A stretch of DNA of 64,000 nucleotides from Arctopsyche grandis (taxonomy: Eukaryota > Arthropoda > Insecta > Trichoptera > Hydropsychidae), in assembly GCF_051622035.1 (NCBI RefSeq), contig NC_135367.1:13320501-13384500 (forward strand), read 5' to 3'. The stretch's first letter is position 1. Each line of letters begins with the position of its first letter. Below, piece after piece: positions 34,326 through 54,093 of the stretch. Both the position numbers and the translations under genes were made by a program. Below the pieces are notes generated by a model. That model did not search any database. It was not told the origin of the DNA and saw nothing but the letters and a program-made list of their open reading frames with translations.

Positions 34326-34761
34326 CTTATGATGAGCTGTTTTCAGGCCACTATTTTATTAAAGAATCATTTTATGGATATGTATTTATTTATTTTATTT
34401 TTACGGTCAAGAAAAAATTGACCATTTTACATGTTGGAAATAGACAAAGAAAAAAAATTAAAATGAAATAAAAAGAAAAATACACATACTACAAAATAAA
34501 TTACATTATATTAAAAAAATATTTAAATAGAATAGATTTCATGTTGTATTTACTAACAATGAATAAATCGACCATGGACAATTCGTTTCCAACTCAACTC
34601 AAGTAAACCATTAATAGTCGACTTTTCCGGAAAAACAGCATTCCCATTACACTTATGATGAGCTGTTTTCAGGCCAATATTTTTTTAATGAATCATTTTG
34701 TGGATATGTAATGCAAGTAAACCATTAATAGTCGACTTTCCCGGAAAAACAGCATTCCCAT
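34326..34761 (+). repeat. Two interleaved local duplications
   Basis: Block A (CTTATGATGAGCTGTTTTCA and about 40 further bases) occurs at about 34326 and 34652. Block B (AAGTAAACCATTAATAGTCG then CATTCCCATT) occurs at about 34601 and 34714. The A/B order suggests a segmental duplication with loss of intervening sequence. Confidence 0.7.
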
Positions 34762-36169
34762 TCAACTGGTTAGCTCATAAGTCATAACAGACCTTCATAC
34801 AATAATAATTACACGAAAAAAAAAGCGTAATCGTTTTAACACACCCAATTGAAACAATAAAAGAGTATACGTAAACGAAGCGACTGTCATAATGACCCAA
34901 GGTCTGTATGTATGTATCACAGTTGCACATTATGCCCCCTGACAAGTTCAAAATATGCGTCAAAATTCAGTATACATAAGTAATCGTATTTTCCTTGAAT
35001 TACGCATGTTGGATATTACAAGGTACGCCTACTATTATATATGTACGAATAAACGTGAGTTGATTCGTCGATGATGCAAGAAACTGCATCCAATGTCTGA
35101 CTCAAAGACGGCTCATGTTTCGTGGATGGAACACATGCCACTGGCGTGATATAATGTTTTAAATTATTATGTATGTATGTATATGATGATACACATTGTG
35201 TATATGAATATTATGACAATAAATAAAGTACCGCCTGTATAAACAAATGCGGAAACTTTATTTCACAAATATTACGTCAACACTAAAATAACAAGGAAAT
35301 ATAAATCTTAATTGTCGCAAAAAAAAACAACCGAAAAACATTATTTTACACCCCACACAAAAATTCTTTGAATTGTCATCTTTTTTTTTTACTAATGTTT
35401 TCCAGATTTTAGTTTTTATGCATAATTATACAAAAATGATTAGCATTTTGTTTAAATTAATAGCTTTGAGTTTTTTTCGACAGCTATGGCATACCAATAA
35501 TGAATAATGATCATAATAAATGTAACTATGAGTGTTGATTTAATTTAAAAATAAATGAATGCACATAATATATATTCGAATTCTGTTTTTAAAAATTTCA
35601 AGCTTTTGGCCATAAATTCGTTGATAATCTCAAAAATAATTTAGAAGCTTTATCTAATCTTAATTCCAGTCTAAAAAGAAGTAATGGTAACGTGTCATCA
35701 AAATAACGCGAAGAATTTATACAATGTACAAACAAGCTGGTCAGATTGACCAATTGAATGATGACCGGATTCGTTTAACATGTTTTTAAAATGATTCGAG
35801 TTATCTATAAATAAATATGTTAGCGAGTGCCGATGTGATTTGTAAAAAAATATTTTTACTTAAGATACTTTTACATACTTCAGTGATAAAAGTGAACGAA
35901 AATAAGATTTGTTTATGTAAAAATAGTACAAATGAAAAAAAAATGCATAATTTTACGAATACTATCTATATGAACTGGGCCACAGATTTTTTTTTTATTA
36001 AATTTAATTATTTCTCCTTTAAATATATGTATGTATGTACATTCGGGTAACCGATTACATATTACATAACTTGACTTGCATGATTTCACAGAAAAAAGGA
36101 AAATATGATGCATGTATTAGTAAACCATTAATGAAAATTTGAAAATGTAGCCATCCCGTCTTACTTACG
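34762..36169. other. Gene-free DNA
   Basis: AT-rich; no exon, repeat boundary or regulatory site recognised. Confidence 0.4.
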
Positions 36170-36177
36170 ATCACTAC

Positions 36178-36716
36178 CAGGGGCGTAACTAGAAAAATTG
36201 GGCCCAAATGAAAATTTTAACAAAAGGCCCCCCCCACCATTTAGTAGCTTTTTTATTAAAATTGAACTGATAATGAACACATAATTTAATGTTCTTTTTC
36301 CTCACATTCGAAGTCGCAAATTATACAATTACACCTTTCAAAGACAATTTAGAAGTTTCTTCATGTTCAATCGATAATATTGCTAATTCACTGAGTGTAA
36401 GTTGACTCTTCGAATTTCTTTTATAGACTTTTATTAATTTTTATTTACTAAAAGTTTGGTCAACACAAGCGACAGTGACTGGCAAAGTGAAAAATAACAA
36501 AAAGGCCGTGTACACTTAAATTTCCATAGAATTATATTTTGAAATTAACAAATCCGAAAACTGTTGAATAGGCATTGTTGCATTGAGATCACTTCTTAAC
36601 ACAGTTATAATTTGACTTCCAAGACTTTCATTTAAAAAATGTCTAGTATTTTTATTTAAAAACCGAAGAGGCCCGCATGTACCGCATGCCCGTGTGGCAT
36701 ATTAGTTACGCGCCTG
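36178..36716. mobile_element. Non-autonomous hAT element with 8-bp target duplication
   Basis: Terminal repeats CAGGGGCGTAACTA (left) and CAGGCGCGTAACTA (right end in reverse) lie between perfect copies of ATCACTAC (36170-36177 and 36717-36724). Same family, opposite orientation, as the outer element at 60995-61716. Confidence 0.9.
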
Positions 36717-36779
36717 ATCACTACCTTTACTAACTATCATACAAATTATTATAGACTTTGACATTCTTATATATGATAT

Positions 36780-36955
36780 ACTAGTGGTTTTACCCGGTTT
36801 CGCTCGGTATTTGTAATATAAACCGCTTAAACATGGCTAATCTAATAGTAAAAATTCATTTGTTTTTTTATTAAATTTATTTGAATCGAAAAAAAAAAAT
36901 ATTTCGCCGTCATAGAAACTTTGATTTGTTTACGATGCTCCCACACAAACCTTAC
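36780..36955 (-). repeat. Second copy of the GAAGCCGGG-CTAGT repeat, inverted
   Basis: It reads ACTAGTGGTTTTACCCGGTT on the plus strand, the reverse of the 32290-32462 terminus, followed by AAACATGGCTAATCTAATA and TCATAGAAACTTTGAT. Confidence 0.5.
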
Positions 36956-38049
36956 ATAGTTACAAAGTTTCTTTTGAAATTGTATTACATATTAGATGAT
37001 GAAAGTAGAAATTTTTTTCCGCTACTGCGAAATAACACTTTTTCACGGAAAAGTATTTAGTCTCCATACATTTTTGATGGTGAACAAATTCTTTGACTTG
37101 GTTAATTAATTGAAAATTTGCTATATATTATCTGGCTCATTTTATATCAATATGCTGTTAATTTTTTTTTTTTGAGTTTTTCATCATTGTACAAACGAAG
37201 TCTGAGCAAAGTCATTGAAAGTTATCAGTTATCAGTGACCGGTGAAACCATTAAATACTTAACATCCGTAAATGATTTTTTTACAACAGGTAAAGAATGT
37301 ATGCAACCGAGTTAGCAGTAGATCAACTCCTACTGATTTCCAAGTAAAAAGCGTAGCACGTTACACACAAACACCGTTTCTAAACAAGGTCAGAAATCGC
37401 ACATTCAAGAACCGAAAGCATTGTTTATGATACGTACGCACTGGGTTACGCCTGGATAAAACTTTTGGCACTGAACGCGCGTCGGAAAAACTCGGTCGTC
37501 GAGCGGAAAACGCGAAAAATGAAAACAGGTGTACACAGATGTAGGGTATGCATACACAGTTTAGTTATTGGCAACGCACGTGTCGTAACAAATAAACAAA
37601 TATATGTATGCATGTATTATACATATGTATATACAATGGTGTGTCGATGAGACGAGTCGTCTTCGGGTCGAGTTACCTTCAACTCGAATGAACTGGTAGG
37701 TAGTCGGCGAGTTGGTTAGTTGCGCAATCGACCGGGAATATAATGATGCTGGTGTGGTGGAGGTTGAACGAAGACGATCGCAACACCTCGACAGACCAAC
37801 TAACACTGCTTGGTCGGCTGCTGCTTCTCGAGATTTCACAACTAGTCCGTGCGATGTTAAACTGTGGTGCGCGCCAATTACTCTCGACGTACCTATCGAG
37901 ATAGTTGCAATTTTCCGCAATACTTTTTCCATAAACGAACATGTCTGCATCGTGTAATGTTTATTATAACGAGGTTGCTCTTCTTTATCAAACTGTCTAG
38001 TTGAAAAAATGGACAGTTTAGTTTGGAGTAAATCTGGAAATATTATCGG
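36956..38049. other. Gene-free DNA with a possible minus-strand leader exon
   Basis: Mostly AT-rich. 37640-37960 is less AT-rich, and on the minus strand it reads into GTTGAAG|GTAACT, a plausible donor at 37672/37671. This could be a non-coding first exon of a minus-strand gene; no partner exon was found. Confidence 0.25.
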
Positions 38050-38057
38050 GGATGGCC

Positions 38058-39418
38058 CAGTGGCGTAGCTAAGAATTTTGGGCCCTCATGCAAAATTTAT
38101 CTAAGGACCCCTCACCCCTCCCATTAACCTGATTTTGTAAAATATGAGACGAAATAATTCAAATTGTTTGTTGATACATATTTACATAGGACTATTGTCA
38201 TAATAAATAGTGTTGTACCCGATGAAATATCAACGCATGGGTGTTGTACCCGAAAAAATAAAAGAAATGTGTCGGTCCTATGATCGATCTGCACGAGATC
38301 GAGCTTTTTCAAATATCTTTTAAATATATTTAATTTAATTTTTATATTTAATTGTTTAATAAAAATAAATAAACAGATAATACATTACATGTACATAGGT
38401 CCATATACTAGTGTTGTACTAGATGAAATATCATCGCATGGGTGTTGACATATTAAATTATTAAATAAACAAAAATTAAAAGAAATGTGTCGGTCCTGTG
38501 CTCGATCCGCACGTGGTCGAATTTTTTTTCAAATACCTTTTAAATGTATTTATATTTAATTATTTAATGTGAAAAAAAAATGGTAAAAACTACCAACCTA
38601 CCTACATATAAACAATATAAAACACCAATAGAAAAATTAATTAATTAAATAAATGTTCAATAGATGGCGGTAAATGCTCAGAGACAGCACCGTCTATAAG
38701 CCTAGAGGAAACATTGGTAGCAAACAGTATTAACAGTATAAAGAAGTTTTTTCTTTTTTTATTATATTCATATGTTTTGTTGGCATTGTTTTACCTGTGA
38801 CGTACATATGTATGTCGAATCGAAATGACTATTATAGTACGGCGAGCATTATATTACACACACACACAGATACATAGAATAGCGATATTATATATGTATA
38901 CGATTCTACAAAAAAAATAAATTTAACTTAGCTCACCGATTTCAAAAGTCTTCATTTTCGATTTAAGGTTTTCAAATTTTGTGATGAGTCTTGAATGTAT
39001 TTCCAATTAATAATGGCATTACGTGATTGATTATCCGACTTGAACCCAAATAGCTTTCAAAAGTCTTCATTTTCGATTTAAGGTTTTCAAATTTTGTGAT
39101 GAGTCATGAATGTATTTCCAATTAATAATGGCATTACGTGATTGATTATCCGACTTGAACCCAAATGGCTTTCTATGGTCTGCAACGATACAAGCCCAAA
39201 TAGTTGCTTGAACCTTTTCACATTTCTGCGTCGTAAAATAAAGGTGAAGCAAAATCATATTTATAAAATTATAACTCTCAATATTTCGATATTTTCAACA
39301 ATGTTAAATTATATTGAGTGTACCAATGTACTCATATATGTATATATAAATTTGAACCCCCTGTCAAGCTGAGCTCTCATGCTTTGTATGTCTTTGCTAA
39401 GAGGTAGCTACGCCACTG
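38058..39418. mobile_element. Non-autonomous hAT element (1.36 kb) with internal duplications
   Basis: Inverted ends CAGTGGCGTAGCTAAG (left) and CAGTGGCGTAGCTACC (right in reverse). Candidate 8-bp target copies are GGATGGCC and GTATGACC (6 of 8 match). Inside are two duplicated blocks: GATGAAATATCA-CGCATGGGTGTTG at about 38220 and 38422, and a nearly identical pair of about 115 bp at about 38941-39055 and 39056-39170. No transposase. Confidence 0.8.
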
Positions 39419-39454
39419 GTATGACCACTTCTAACTACTGCAATAGGTTGGTCT

Positions 39455-40068
39455 CAGTGACGTCGCTAGGGTTGGTGTCACCTTGCGCTTTAAGTCAAGG
39501 TGTTACCCCCAACCCAAAGTCATACATTTACAAAGGAAAATACAAATAATGAAAATATTTCTTTAGTGACATATGTATATGACACTCTTAGATTGGATAG
39601 CCTAAAACATGGCTGCTACTTCCTTAATGGTTCTTGATCTGATCTGGAGTTCAGAATGAAAACGGTCAATGCATTAAAATCGTCCTCTTGTTTCATCATT
39701 CTTATAAAGTTAGTTCAGCGTCTCTTGTTTGCTCCCCTGCCCACCTCTTTTTACAAACCTCCTTTACGTTTCACTTACTATTACAATTATTAAGCCTAGA
39801 TCTTCTCTCTATTGCGATTTCATGATCATCTGATCTGTTCTTCTAGCTTCTATTGATGATGATAATGGCACACCTAGCCACCCTTGAGTTGGAATGCCCT
39901 ATCGTTTGTTGTTATATCCCCAGACAGACGAGTCGTTCCGGTTGCGAATAAATTCATTTAAAATTTGTAGTATTATATAGTAATATGTATTTTTCATTTG
40001 ATATCACCCCCTGGATGATGACACCTAGGGCGCTCCGCAACCCCCACACCTGCCTTATGACGTCAATG
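39455..40068. mobile_element. Non-autonomous hAT element
   Basis: Ends CAGTGACGTC (left) and CATTGACGTC (right in reverse) are flanked by GTTGGTCT and GTTGATCT (7 of 8 match). Both ends continue with AGG-x-x-GGTGT-type matches. It starts only 36 bp after the preceding hAT element ends. Confidence 0.7.
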
Positions 40069-40076
40069 GTTGATCT

Positions 40077-42493
40077 AATAACTAAATATCTAATAACATA
40101 CTGCTATCAAGTAGTATTGAATAAGGATATTATTTGAATACACAATATTAGTGTAATTAAATCCAAGAAGCCAACTACATATATACATACATACATACAT
40201 TATACATTATACATATACACATTTTTACCAATTTTAAACATTTTATCAATTTCTAAAAGTGCTGCAAAATTCCTATACGCTTATAATTTTTTTTTGTAAA
40301 TTAAAATGGATATTATTTGTTTTCATTTCTTTTTGGTTTATTAAAGATTTGATTATAAAAAAAAGTGCAATGTTTTTGGTACAGTTAGTACCTCATATAT
40401 GTACATACACATGTGTGTATTTACATTTTACATACAACAATTCAATTACGGGCCAAGAATTTAATATGGAGGGGGGGGGGGAGAGAAAGACTATATATTA
40501 TTTTGCAAACATTATCAAATTAATTGTGATTATAAAAATATATTTAATGAATAAAATCCAGTTTACTCTTCTTATTGCAAAACTTTTGAATGGGTTCGGT
40601 CGTGTTATTTTGGAAAAAATCGGCTAGTGTTTTCCATATATTTTTTTTGATTTTAAGGGGCGAAGGTCTTTCTGGTCCCCTTTCTTGGTTGCGTCAAAGT
40701 AAGTAGTCATTTATTAGATAACTTTAAAATTCATTTTAGAAACCGTCCGTTTCTTAGAAATTCAGTAGAATTCATTGGTAATATTATTGATAGATTACGT
40801 CGAGAGAAAGAGAAAAAACAGAAAATATAATAGTAATTAATATAAAATTAAGTATTAAATCTTTGTGCGTATATTGGTTTTGGTTGCAAAATAAAATATG
40901 AAAACACTGTCAATAAATGAAGCAATACATAGTACTTACCATAAGTTAGTGAATATGAGGAAATTATTTTGCTAATGCGGTAAAATTGTTTGAAACTGTT
41001 ACCCGGACGTTTCCTGTCGATGAAGCATTGAAAACGTGTCCGGGAAAAGTAGGATGTATGAAAAACTGTGTCGAGACATAATAGTCCGCAAGTCACAGTC
41101 CTTATATGTAATTGTAATTGTATGTAATTTTAAACACAATTATTCCAGGTATTTAAATTCAGCTATTTTGCAAATTTAAACTCGTCAATCAATACCCGAG
41201 TTAAAATTAAGCATGAATATTCTATAGAAAAATACTACAAACGACACTTTTGACCTCGAGACAGACCGACAAAAGGTCAATACTTTTTACTTCATCTACA
41301 TAAACCCTATCTATATGCAGACCATCGTTTATATAATAAGTTTGAAGTTTCAGAACTCGAATTTAATAATCTAATACTTGAAATCAATTGGTTTTCGACT
41401 AAATGACTATGTTAAATCATTTAAAGAACCTGTTGATTTATACAGGCCTTAAAATAAATAGTGATAATTTTCTATACTACATACATACATATTACAATTA
41501 AAAATGTTTTAAACGATTGACATTCTTTTCGTAAATGGATAAAACCATTTTCCAATAACACGATTCCATTAAACCCCAATACAATTTTATCATGCGGCAA
41601 ATCAATCGTGAAAAATAGGCTACTTCCGGTCGAACGATTTTCGCCGTATTCAAGACGACTTCTTCTCGATAATATGAACTGCGAAAACATGGCCACCCAA
41701 TTTCAAGTTGTCGTGCGTAAAAAGTCCCTAGGAAACTTAAAAATTAATTTGTGTTCGTCAAAATCAAATTGCACACTTCGAACACAACGTTATTGTCGCA
41801 TCCGCATTGGAAAATGTAATCGAGCGGTTCTCAAAGTTTGATATTTGTCGAAGTGGAAGCAGTAGTAGGAGTCGTAGGTGCCCAGAGGTGGGAGTTGTTA
41901 TGACGTGAGTTTCTGCAGCAGAAATAGCACCGTAGTGAGTCTTGGTTCGTTTTTGTGACACCTGGTGACTAATCACTCCTTATTTAGCCATTTGAAAAAG
42001 CCTGAAACACAATTCAGGACGACGGGAAAATCGAGGCAGGTCTAAAGTTAAAAATAAATACAAGTTTGATTGATTTATTCTTTTAATATACACGAATTTT
42101 CATTTATTTGTTCGAACAATATAGTTTTCCTCCATTTTTTAAACACCTACTAATAACTAAGCCTAGAATGCATGGAATTCACGCCAACAACGGCGTAGCA
42201 ATCAACAAGAAAAATACATACATATACTACAAGGCGAAAATTTCACTGAAATATGTTTTATGTATGTGTACATGCACGAAAATATGAACTCAGTTAAGTG
42301 GGTCATGTCCAGGACGATGGTGATCTAATAATATTACGTCATACCCAATGAACTGTTTACACATATAGTAATAATAATAAATAAAAAAATATAATAACAA
42401 AATTTATAATACAATACAAATAAAAATATTTGAGCTTTTAATACAATGATACACATTAACAATCACTACATATAGATGCTTACATTACTTTTT
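40077..42493. other. Gene-free DNA
   Basis: AT-rich, with a G run at about 40471-40480. Stretches near 40980-41100 and 41610-41990 are more balanced in composition, but no exon structure could be supported. Confidence 0.35.
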
Positions 42494-42502
42494 TTATTTA
42501 TT

Positions 42503-42868
42503 GGTTGTGGCTATTTGCAGGTGCTAGATCTGCAAATTATTGGCTATTTGCAGGTACTATATCTGCGACAGGCGCAAAGCCTTCTGCGCATGCGCGTGAA
42601 CTTATAATCCGATTATAATTTCTTACATTTAATGTATGCTAGACTTGATTGAATTAATAATATTAACTAATTTGGATTATATTTTTTACTCTACGTCACT
42701 TTACGAGTCCGAACTAAATTTTAAGAGGTTTAAAACAAAATTTTAGGAGTAAACACGCTGACAGTGACAGTTCACGCGCATGCGCAGAAAGCTTTGCACC
42801 TGTCGCAGATATAGTACCTGCAAATAGCCAATAATTTGCAGATATCGTACCTGCAAATAGCCACAATC
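42503..42868. mobile_element. MULE-like MITE with terminal subrepeats
   Basis: Near-perfect inverted ends of about 100 bp: left GGTTGTGGCTATTTGCAGGT, right end in reverse GATTGTGGCTATTTGCAGGT, both running to TCTGCGCATGCGCGTGAAC. Each end itself holds two tandem copies of a TGGCTATTTGCAGGTAC unit. Identical 9-bp flanks TTATTTATT (42494-42502 and 42869-42877) fit Mutator-type target duplication, but the flank is simple AT sequence, so the superfamily is tentative. Confidence 0.7.
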
Positions 42869-42877
42869 TTATTTATT

Positions 42878-44482
42878 TAACACGAACTCAAAAATATATA
42901 TAAATTAAAATTCTGTAAAAAAATATTTTTTTTGAACACTATGAATAACGTTAAAAATAAAAGCAGAGACCTGTGAATAAAATATTATTTCTTTCAATGT
43001 AAATCTATCACAGAAAATTTTAGAGATAAATCACAATATTATACATTTATGAAAAAAATGCAGTGGTGTCTTGACTGAAGACAAGTGATATACATAAATA
43101 TATATTTAAAAACTTTGCAGGTCTCCATCACAGGCTACTTTTTGAAACGATTACATTACTGAAAAAATATATTTAATATTGTATATACGGAAATATATTT
43201 TGATCTTTGCAATATTCTTTACAGCAAAATCATAACAATAATGGTAATTATGTACAAGCAAATTTTTAACATTTTCATCTATTTATAATTATACATTCAC
43301 ACACATCAATGAATTAGAGAGACAAAGAAATTTGAAAATACAATTTCGCTACTGGAATGATGATGTCATTTTAATTTGATCGCTATTTAATCACAAAACA
43401 AAAACAATTTAAAATCAGACTTTTCAGATTGAGCTCGCTGTAAGTATTTACACTATGATGTTTCTTTTACAATCGAGAGCGAAGTATGTAGGAAGAAAAA
43501 TAAAATTGGAATATAGACATTATTTTTCACAACCTAATCAACTTGCTTCCTGCAATTTACACTATTGAAAGAAACAAATTAATTAACAACATACATAAAG
43601 ATTATATACATGGAATATCGGGGAATTCATAATATATATTATATATTTATGTATATTATTCTACTATCGAATTTTTATTATTGCATACTCTCTATAATAT
43701 AATACTAAAAATAAATCGAACATTGCACACAAATTATGACTAAAATTAATTGGTATTGGTTAAGAATAACTTCATCCGAGGCTGTTGCTATTAACATATG
43801 AGATGAACAGTGAGGCTAGTCTGCTTTTGGAACTGTCAATTTAAGACACAGATAAGATTCAACCATCCAATTGATTGCCAATTACAAAGGTATTTATGTA
43901 AGTGTTTATAACACACACATGTTTTCATCTATAAATATGCCTGGTATTGGATATGCTTAAGTACTCCATTGCGACCGCCTCACTTTATCACATTAATATT
44001 AAATTTGATCATTGATTTGAAATGACCATAGAAGTAGAATGCATAGAATCGCTCTCAGCCTCCAAAAATGTTGCTACAAAAACTCTGCGCGGCAGAGTTT
44101 GTTCATTGTTTGCTAAATTTCGTCTCTCTCCTGACTTTCGTCTCTCTCTTCGACGGCTCGCTTTTAGACGATACTTTTGTTAACAATGACCATTCTATGG
44201 ATTCTACTTCTATGGAAATGACATTATACTGGTTTCATAATTGAATTGAGGATATTCTCAATCTGTATGTATTTTTTTGGTTTTTTTTATTGGTTTTAAT
44301 TAAAATTTCTACAACTTTTACTAAATACTGTTAGAGAAAATGGTTAATGCAATGACGTCTACTAAAGTTAATCGATCCCTGATAAATTTTTATTATCGTC
44401 GTCTTATTTGAATTTCATTAAAGCAATAATATAGGATGTAGAAATCCACCCAAACAATCTTATAGATCAAAATATGAGAATA
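42878..44482. other. kelch downstream region
   Basis: It lies beyond the stop of the minus-strand readthrough frame and is probably partly kelch 3' UTR. It contains one MITE (44027-44214). Otherwise AT-rich with no gene. Confidence 0.4.
44027..44214. mobile_element. Short MITE with perfect 8-bp target duplication
   Basis: Inverted ends CATAGAAGTAGAATGCATAG (left) and CATAGAAGTAGAATCCATAG (right in reverse) lie between GAAATGAC copies at 44019-44026 and 44215-44222. The 8-bp duplication and CA terminus fit hAT or a related superfamily. 188 bp, non-coding. Confidence 0.85.
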
Positions 44483-46311
44483 CTAATTATTAAAAACATC
44501 GGAAGGTTTGGGACTGGCGGGTCCTGTAGTTGGAGTAGGGGTCGACGGTGAAGTCGGAGAACACGTATCAACACTGTTGCTATGTTGTCCCATTCCTCTG
44601 CCTTCCGACGTAGACGGCTCATTATCGCCCAAGCTTAGCCCTTGATCGTTGTCGGTTATACTGTCTTGAGTTACAAAGTTGTTCGCTTGTGACGTATCAG
44701 GAGAATCGCAATCCTCATTCAGCGATAGATTACCACCGGGCCGTTCGTCACCGGGATCGTTCTGATTATTGTACGAATTCTCTGGAGAGTTTCTCAATGA
44801 GTCTTCTCTTGCAGCGTCGTCAGCTGGCGCGTTATGATTATTACTCTCTTCAGGGGGGTGTTCGTGTTCGGCAAAGTAGTTGCAGACTCGTCCAGCTCCG
44901 CGTGGACACGTCCTTCTATACAGACTGCACGTTTCAAACACATTCCTACCGTAGCAGTGATCATCGGTGCATGCTGAAGTGCACGCCGAGTATTGTACAT
45001 CATCATATAATGAGAAATCTAAATCTATGACTTTGTATTCATTCTTACCACCAGAGTTTCCAACCCATAACGGTAGCCAACGGTTAGACATAAGCCATTG
45101 AAGTGAGCTCTTAGATATTCCCCGAATGTCAGCTGGAACTAGTGATGCCCCAATCCTATCGCCTTCTTCAGTTGGGATGTGCGGATTTTGATATGTTCTG
45201 TCAGCTTCGACCGTTTGATTTTCAATCCTGAACCTTGGGTTACCTTCTTGACGAGCGTGCGGAGTACAATAATGATCTATGTTGCCACAGGAAGAACTTA
45301 AATGGCGTTCAATGCGACCAATGCCTGATCCTAGCACATGCAAACGGCCATATGTATTTCCGACTCTACCGTAAACACAATTTGACAAAGCCGAAGCCTG
45401 AGGCTGAGATGGTCCACCGTTACTACTCTCTTCAATTTGCCTCTCTACGATGCGATTAGAATCCCGACCTTCTCGGCTACGGTCATTAAACTCTAACGTT
45501 TGGGAATTTGACGGTGAATGCAATGATTTTTTTCCAAAACATATATTCAAACTGATTGGACTCCCACTAGTTTGGTTGGAAGATTCACCGTTGGTCGCTA
45601 CTGGAGAAACTTTCAATTTGTTCTTCGCTTTAGTCGGAAAGCACTTATCAGCAAGCTTGACGGGTGCTTTGGGAAAATCATAATCGGATGAATTCTTTGT
45701 AGACTTCAACGATCCATCCCGAACGCTGTTCTGTTTCGTATTCTTCGTCACTGACTTGAACATTTTAAAGCGCCAATGAGTGGCCGCAGAAGACGTCGAA
45801 GTTGAAGGTTCTTCTAATCGTTCGTATATATGATTTGGTCTATTCAGATTGGGGCTCAGATCTAGGCGGAAATTTGGTGAGGATCGAGGCAATGTAGCGC
45901 ATCTTTCAATATCGGGTCTTTCAATTATATCAGCAGCCACTAGGACTCTGTCATGTTCGATCACGTTTACATGGTTGATAATTTCTAGTTCGTTAGCTCG
46001 GGAACAAGACGGCATGTCCACCGAGTGATTGGCGGCTGAATCATGTCGAGATGGTAACGTTCTGCAGTTGTCGTTTCTGGTTGATTTTTGTTGGTTATAC
46101 CGTCGTCGTGTTGTTGATGATACACTCTCACCACCGCATATTGAACTTCTGGCGCCGTTTCTGCTCTCACTGTCAAATTCTTCCCCCTCACTTGTTTGAG
46201 AAACATATCTAAAACGATATAATGTATTTAAAATAATGTTTCTATGTATGAGAATGTGTTCTGAATTTGATATATGTAAATTCAAACTAACTGAGAGGGA
46301 GGTGGGCGACG
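44483..46311 (-). CDS. kel: Kelch readthrough extension (ORF2)
   Basis: This is the part of the kelch transcript after the TGA at 46312-46314. In frame with ORF1, six sense codons (RRPPPS) and CA precede a donor (TCTCA|GTTAGT at 46292/46291). The next exon, 46208-44483, begins A|TAT after ATCGTTTTAG and stays open for 574 codons to a TGA at 44485-44483, so readthrough would add 581 residues after the recoded one. It is Ser/Asn/Pro/Glu-rich and probably largely disordered, with two ordered-looking islands: SLQWLMSNRWLPLWVG and a Cys cluster (CTSACTDDHCYGRNVFETC, then CPRGAGRVC). An in-frame ATG at 46285 lies in the intron, so independent initiation from an unspliced or alternative transcript is a weaker alternative. 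Drosophila kelch has the same ORF1-UGA-ORF2 design. I could not compare the ORF2 sequences here. Confidence 0.8.
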
Positions 46312-53482
<7,171 letters not shown>

Positions 53483-54093
53483 GGCTTGGCCCTTCCCCGC
53501 TTGACCGTTTCCTCCCTCGTAACGCGTTCCGAGCGACCGACAGCGAACGACCAACCCTCACCGAAACTCTTCCCCAACTGACAGCTGCGCGCTCACTCTC
53601 CACCCCCACTACCCTCTACTTCTTCCCCCACCCACGTCGATATTACCTTTGACATTTGCGAGTGCACTTGCACTCTGCACTTTACGCCTCTACGCCACAT
53701 ACAATCAACTACAAATGTATACATTCCATGAAAAATCGATTGTTCAAATGAGATTAGGTCACACAATGAAAGTGTGTACTTCTGAAGTGTAGATATTTCA
53801 ACCTAGCTAATATTTCAAGGAATCCTAACGAGTTGCGACCGATAAGCTGATCTAGAAAAAATTAAAGCACCTATTCAAATCGTAAAAACATACCGAATGG
53901 ATTTTTACGGACAGAATTATTCCGTTAATTAATAATGTGGGCAGAGATTATTCTACAAATTGAATATTGAAAATATTTTTAATAAAAATTATTGTAAAAA
54001 AACATGTCTCGACTTACATTTATAAAATTGAAAAATGTAAAATTGGATATATTTTATAATGTATCTTTGAAGTACTGTAAGGTAGGGAAGGTA
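53483..54093. other. Kelch 5' leader and kelch-Mis12 intergenic DNA
   Basis: 53200-53700 is distinctly less AT-rich than its surroundings and is probably the kelch promoter/leader region on the minus strand. From 53,700 the sequence is AT-rich with nothing recognised. Confidence 0.4.

Noticed and set aside
40259-40627. 122-codon plus-strand ORF with hydrophobic segments.
   Set aside because: Composition is that of AT-rich non-coding DNA, with a G-run inside and no motif, splice context or Kozak start.
44689-45030. Plus-strand ORF of 113 codons opposite kelch ORF2 (also others at 45235-45683).
   Set aside because: Antisense shadow of the long kelch ORF2 exon.
46210-46285. Independent start of kelch ORF2 at the ATG at 46285.
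   Set aside because: It lies inside the intron between a good donor and acceptor that restore the readthrough frame exactly; a separate gene would not need that coincidence.
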